38,047 nucleotides of DNA from Aggregatibacter actinomycetemcomitans (GTDB taxonomy: Bacteria > Pseudomonadota > Gammaproteobacteria > Enterobacterales > Pasteurellaceae), in the NCBI GenBank assembly GCA_017160915.1, contig JACAWG010000053.1, forward strand, positions 20,770-58,816, written 5' to 3'. Shown one piece after another: positions 36,432 through 38,047 of the stretch; within the stretch, counting starts at the first letter, position 1, and every line of letters starts with the position of its first letter. The position numbers and the translations under genes are program-made. The notes under the pieces are model-generated. The model ran no database searches and was not told the DNA's origin. It saw nothing but the letters and a program-made list of their open reading frames with translations.

Positions 36432-37223
36432 ATGTCAAAAACACCCGTAATTTTAACCGCACTTTTTCTCTCGCTTCCCGCGCATGCCGAGCAATTCGTC
36501 TCGCTTACCCTGTGCAGCGATCGCCTGCTGATTGAGCTGGCACGCCCCGAACAAATCGCAGCGATGTCGCCTTATTCCAAAAATCCGCGCATGATGTTGG
36601 ATAAAATCAATGAAAACAAACCGACCCTTGAACCGCAACTGACGGCATTGTTGCCTTATTTGGATAAAACCCTGCTCATCAACGAAACTTTTTATCCGCA
36701 ATTGGTTGCCGATTTGAAACGGCTTGGCGTGAAAATTGTACCGATTAACGACAGCCCGCAAACACCTGATGAACTGTTCGATTTAATGCGCCAACTTGGC
36801 AAACTCACAGGCAACGAAGCCCATGCCGAGCAGCTGATCGCCAAATTAAAAACACAACATACCCGCCTCAATGCGTCGCTAACGGATACGCTGATTTTGT
36901 CGGAAACCGGCGTCGTAGAACCGATTTCTCCGCAATATCAAACCCTGTTAAATTTACTGGGTTTAACGCCGCTGAAAACCACCTTAACGGCACAAAATTT
37001 TTCTCTGGAAAAAATGCTGTTAAGCCAGCCGAATTGGCTGATTTCCTTAACGGATAACCGAGGCTACAATGAACAGGCGGAAGTGCTTAACCACCCGCTG
37101 GTGAAAAAACACTTTAAAAATCGACCGCACTTTACGCTCCCGATGAAATATACGTACTGCTTCGACCACGGCGTGTGGATGGGAGCGGAGGGGATTTATC
37201 GTCAAGCTTATTCCATTAATTAA
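36432..37223 (+). CDS. btuF: Periplasmic binding protein, BtuF-like
   Basis: A 263-residue solute-binding protein of the BtuF/FecB type for cobalamin or iron-chelate import. A signal peptide (MSKTPVILTALFLSLPAHA) leads into EQFVSLTLCSDRLLIELARPEQIAAMSPYS. A long connecting helix (about 120-150) and TLPMKYTYCFDHGVWMGAEG follow. ATG at 36432 starts the signal peptide cleanly; an open extension of 21 codons is entirely encoded by the inverted-repeat element. No ribosome site is visible. The matching permease and ATPase (btuC, btuD) are not here, as the next gene is unrelated. It overlaps functionally with the upstream TonB receptor. Confidence 0.7.
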   Translation: MSKTPVILTALFLSLPAHAEQFVSLTLCSDRLLIELARPEQIAAMSPYSKNPRMMLDKINENKPTLEPQLTALLPYLDKTLLINETFYPQLVADLKRLGVKIVPINDSPQTPDELFDLMRQLGKLTGNEAHAEQLIAKLKTQHTRLNASLTDTLILSETGVVEPISPQYQTLLNLLGLTPLKTTLTAQNFSLEKMLLSQPNWLISLTDNRGYNEQAEVLNHPLVKKHFKNRPHFTLPMKYTYCFDHGVWMGAEGIYRQAYSIN

Positions 37224-37234
37224 GGAATCTTTAA

Positions 37235-37813
37235 ATGAAAAAATACATATTGGGTTTCGCTTTATGTACTGTGATAGGTGCAGGCATTGCATTTTCAATG
37301 TTAAAGCCGTTACCTAGTGATGATATGTTAAAAGGCGAAAAAGAAGCAAATCCGCTGGTTTTCAATATGCAACCTTTGCCTAGTAGTACAACAATTACGC
37401 GTTTAGTGGTGTTTAAAAGCGAACGCCAAATGTGGGCGTACGATCAAGAGAGATTAATAAAAATTTATCCGATTTCTCTCGGTAAAGCTCCTGTCGGACA
37501 TAAACAGTTTGAGGGGGATAAAAAAACACCTGAAGGCGTTTATCGTATTAACGAACGTAACCCCAATAGCAGTTATCATAAAAATCTAGGTATTTCCTAT
37601 CCGAATGCAGAAGATAAAGCCTATGCCCAATCACAAGGAAAATCGCCAGGTGGACTGATTAAGATTCACGGTTTACCCAACAAATTTTTAGATATTGGTC
37701 GCCAACATTTACGTCGCGACTGGACAGATGGTTGTATCGCGGTCACGAATGATGAAATTGATGAGTTGTTTAACGCCGTAGTGCATAATGCGGAGATTGA
37801 TATTCGCCCGTAG
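37235..37813 (+). CDS. L,D-transpeptidase (YkuD family)
   Basis: A 192-residue periplasmic enzyme of the YkuD/ErfK family that makes or breaks L,D-cross-links in peptidoglycan, or attaches proteins to it. The N-terminus MKKYILGFALCTVIGAGIAFS is a signal anchor. The catalytic domain runs from about 58: VFKSERQMWAYDQERL, GDKKTPEGVYRINERN, His145 in LIKIHGLPN and nucleophile Cys167 in DWTDGCIAVTNDEID. Its short form is like YafK-type proteins. It starts 11 nt after btuF with TTAAGGA, so it may be cotranscribed although its job is unrelated. Confidence 0.87.
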   Translation: MKKYILGFALCTVIGAGIAFSMLKPLPSDDMLKGEKEANPLVFNMQPLPSSTTITRLVVFKSERQMWAYDQERLIKIYPISLGKAPVGHKQFEGDKKTPEGVYRINERNPNSSYHKNLGISYPNAEDKAYAQSQGKSPGGLIKIHGLPNKFLDIGRQHLRRDWTDGCIAVTNDEIDELFNAVVHNAEIDIRP

Positions 37814-37907
37814 GGTAGAGTGGAGAGGATTTATAATCAGTGGAATGTAAATAGAAAAACGTTATAAATTAATTTCTTCGTTAATGGCTTCTGCCAAATC
37901 TCCCCTA

Positions 37908-38047
37908 CCCCTCTTTGCTAAAGAGGGGATTAGAAAAGGTAAAATCAAATTTTGGTAGCTCATATAAATATTACTTAAAATTGATATAAATGAGTCTGTT
38001 GGATTTTTGTATTAAAGAATTCCCCTCTTTAGCAAAGAGGGAATCAG
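37908..38047. repeat. Inverted pair of 20-bp palindromes, element cut by window end
   Basis: CCCCTCTTT-GCT-AAAGAGGGG (37908-37928) and CCCTCTTT-AGC-AAAGAGGG (38023-38041) are near-perfect hairpins whose loops, GCT and AGC, show that they lie in opposite orientation. The 94 bp between them is AT-rich with no gene. This looks like a miniature inverted-repeat element whose outer right end is beyond the window. The gap from 37814 to 37907 has nothing else recognisable. Confidence 0.65.

Overview
The window looks like chromosomal DNA from a Pasteurellaceae bacterium, most probably an Aggregatibacter species. I count about 33 exact copies of the Haemophilus-type uptake signal AAGTGCGGT/ACCGCACTT, and the gene set and several neighbour pairs match Haemophilus influenzae. 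The impression of base composition (mid-forties percent GC) is higher than H. influenzae. Species assignment is an inference, not a measurement.

Layout. 1-769: partial tRNA-Gly, then orn, with divergent rsgA starting at 762. 2028-4706: the general PTS genes ptsH, ptsI and crr behind a good CRP-type site. 4837-8977: prlC (minus, with a sigma-32-like promoter), a YbaN-like membrane protein and an OppA-like lipoprotein. 9077-12833 (minus): the anaerobic/nitrosative-stress pair hcp-hcr, split by a palindromic repeat, then a nitroreductase. 12954-19645 (plus): sppA, tyrA, a YciO-type gene, rluB, cysB and dapD. 19717-20577: tehB. 20984-27142: the pyruvate dehydrogenase operon aceE-aceF-lpdA, with hairpins between its genes. 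27220-28602: a DASS-family anion transporter.

28850-31000 is the accessory part. It holds an N-terminally short VirB6/TrbL-like gene of visibly higher GC, coupled to a secreted DUF4189-type protein. The second gene carries a nine-G tract in its coding sequence, and an exact 10-bp neisserial uptake sequence (TTCAGACGGC) follows its stop by nine bases. This suggests a horizontally acquired, phase-variable module with no other type IV secretion genes here. Next come short palindromic repeats and a divergent RDD-type membrane protein.

30991-37813 returns to core genes: the folate-branch set (pabC-like, pabB, divergent pabA), a D-2-hydroxyacid dehydrogenase, a BtuB-like TonB receptor, a BtuF-like binding protein and an L,D-transpeptidase. 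A 64-bp inverted-repeat element fills the btuB-btuF gap. The window ends inside another inverted-repeat pair. No CRISPR array, intact insertion sequence, rRNA or riboswitch was seen.
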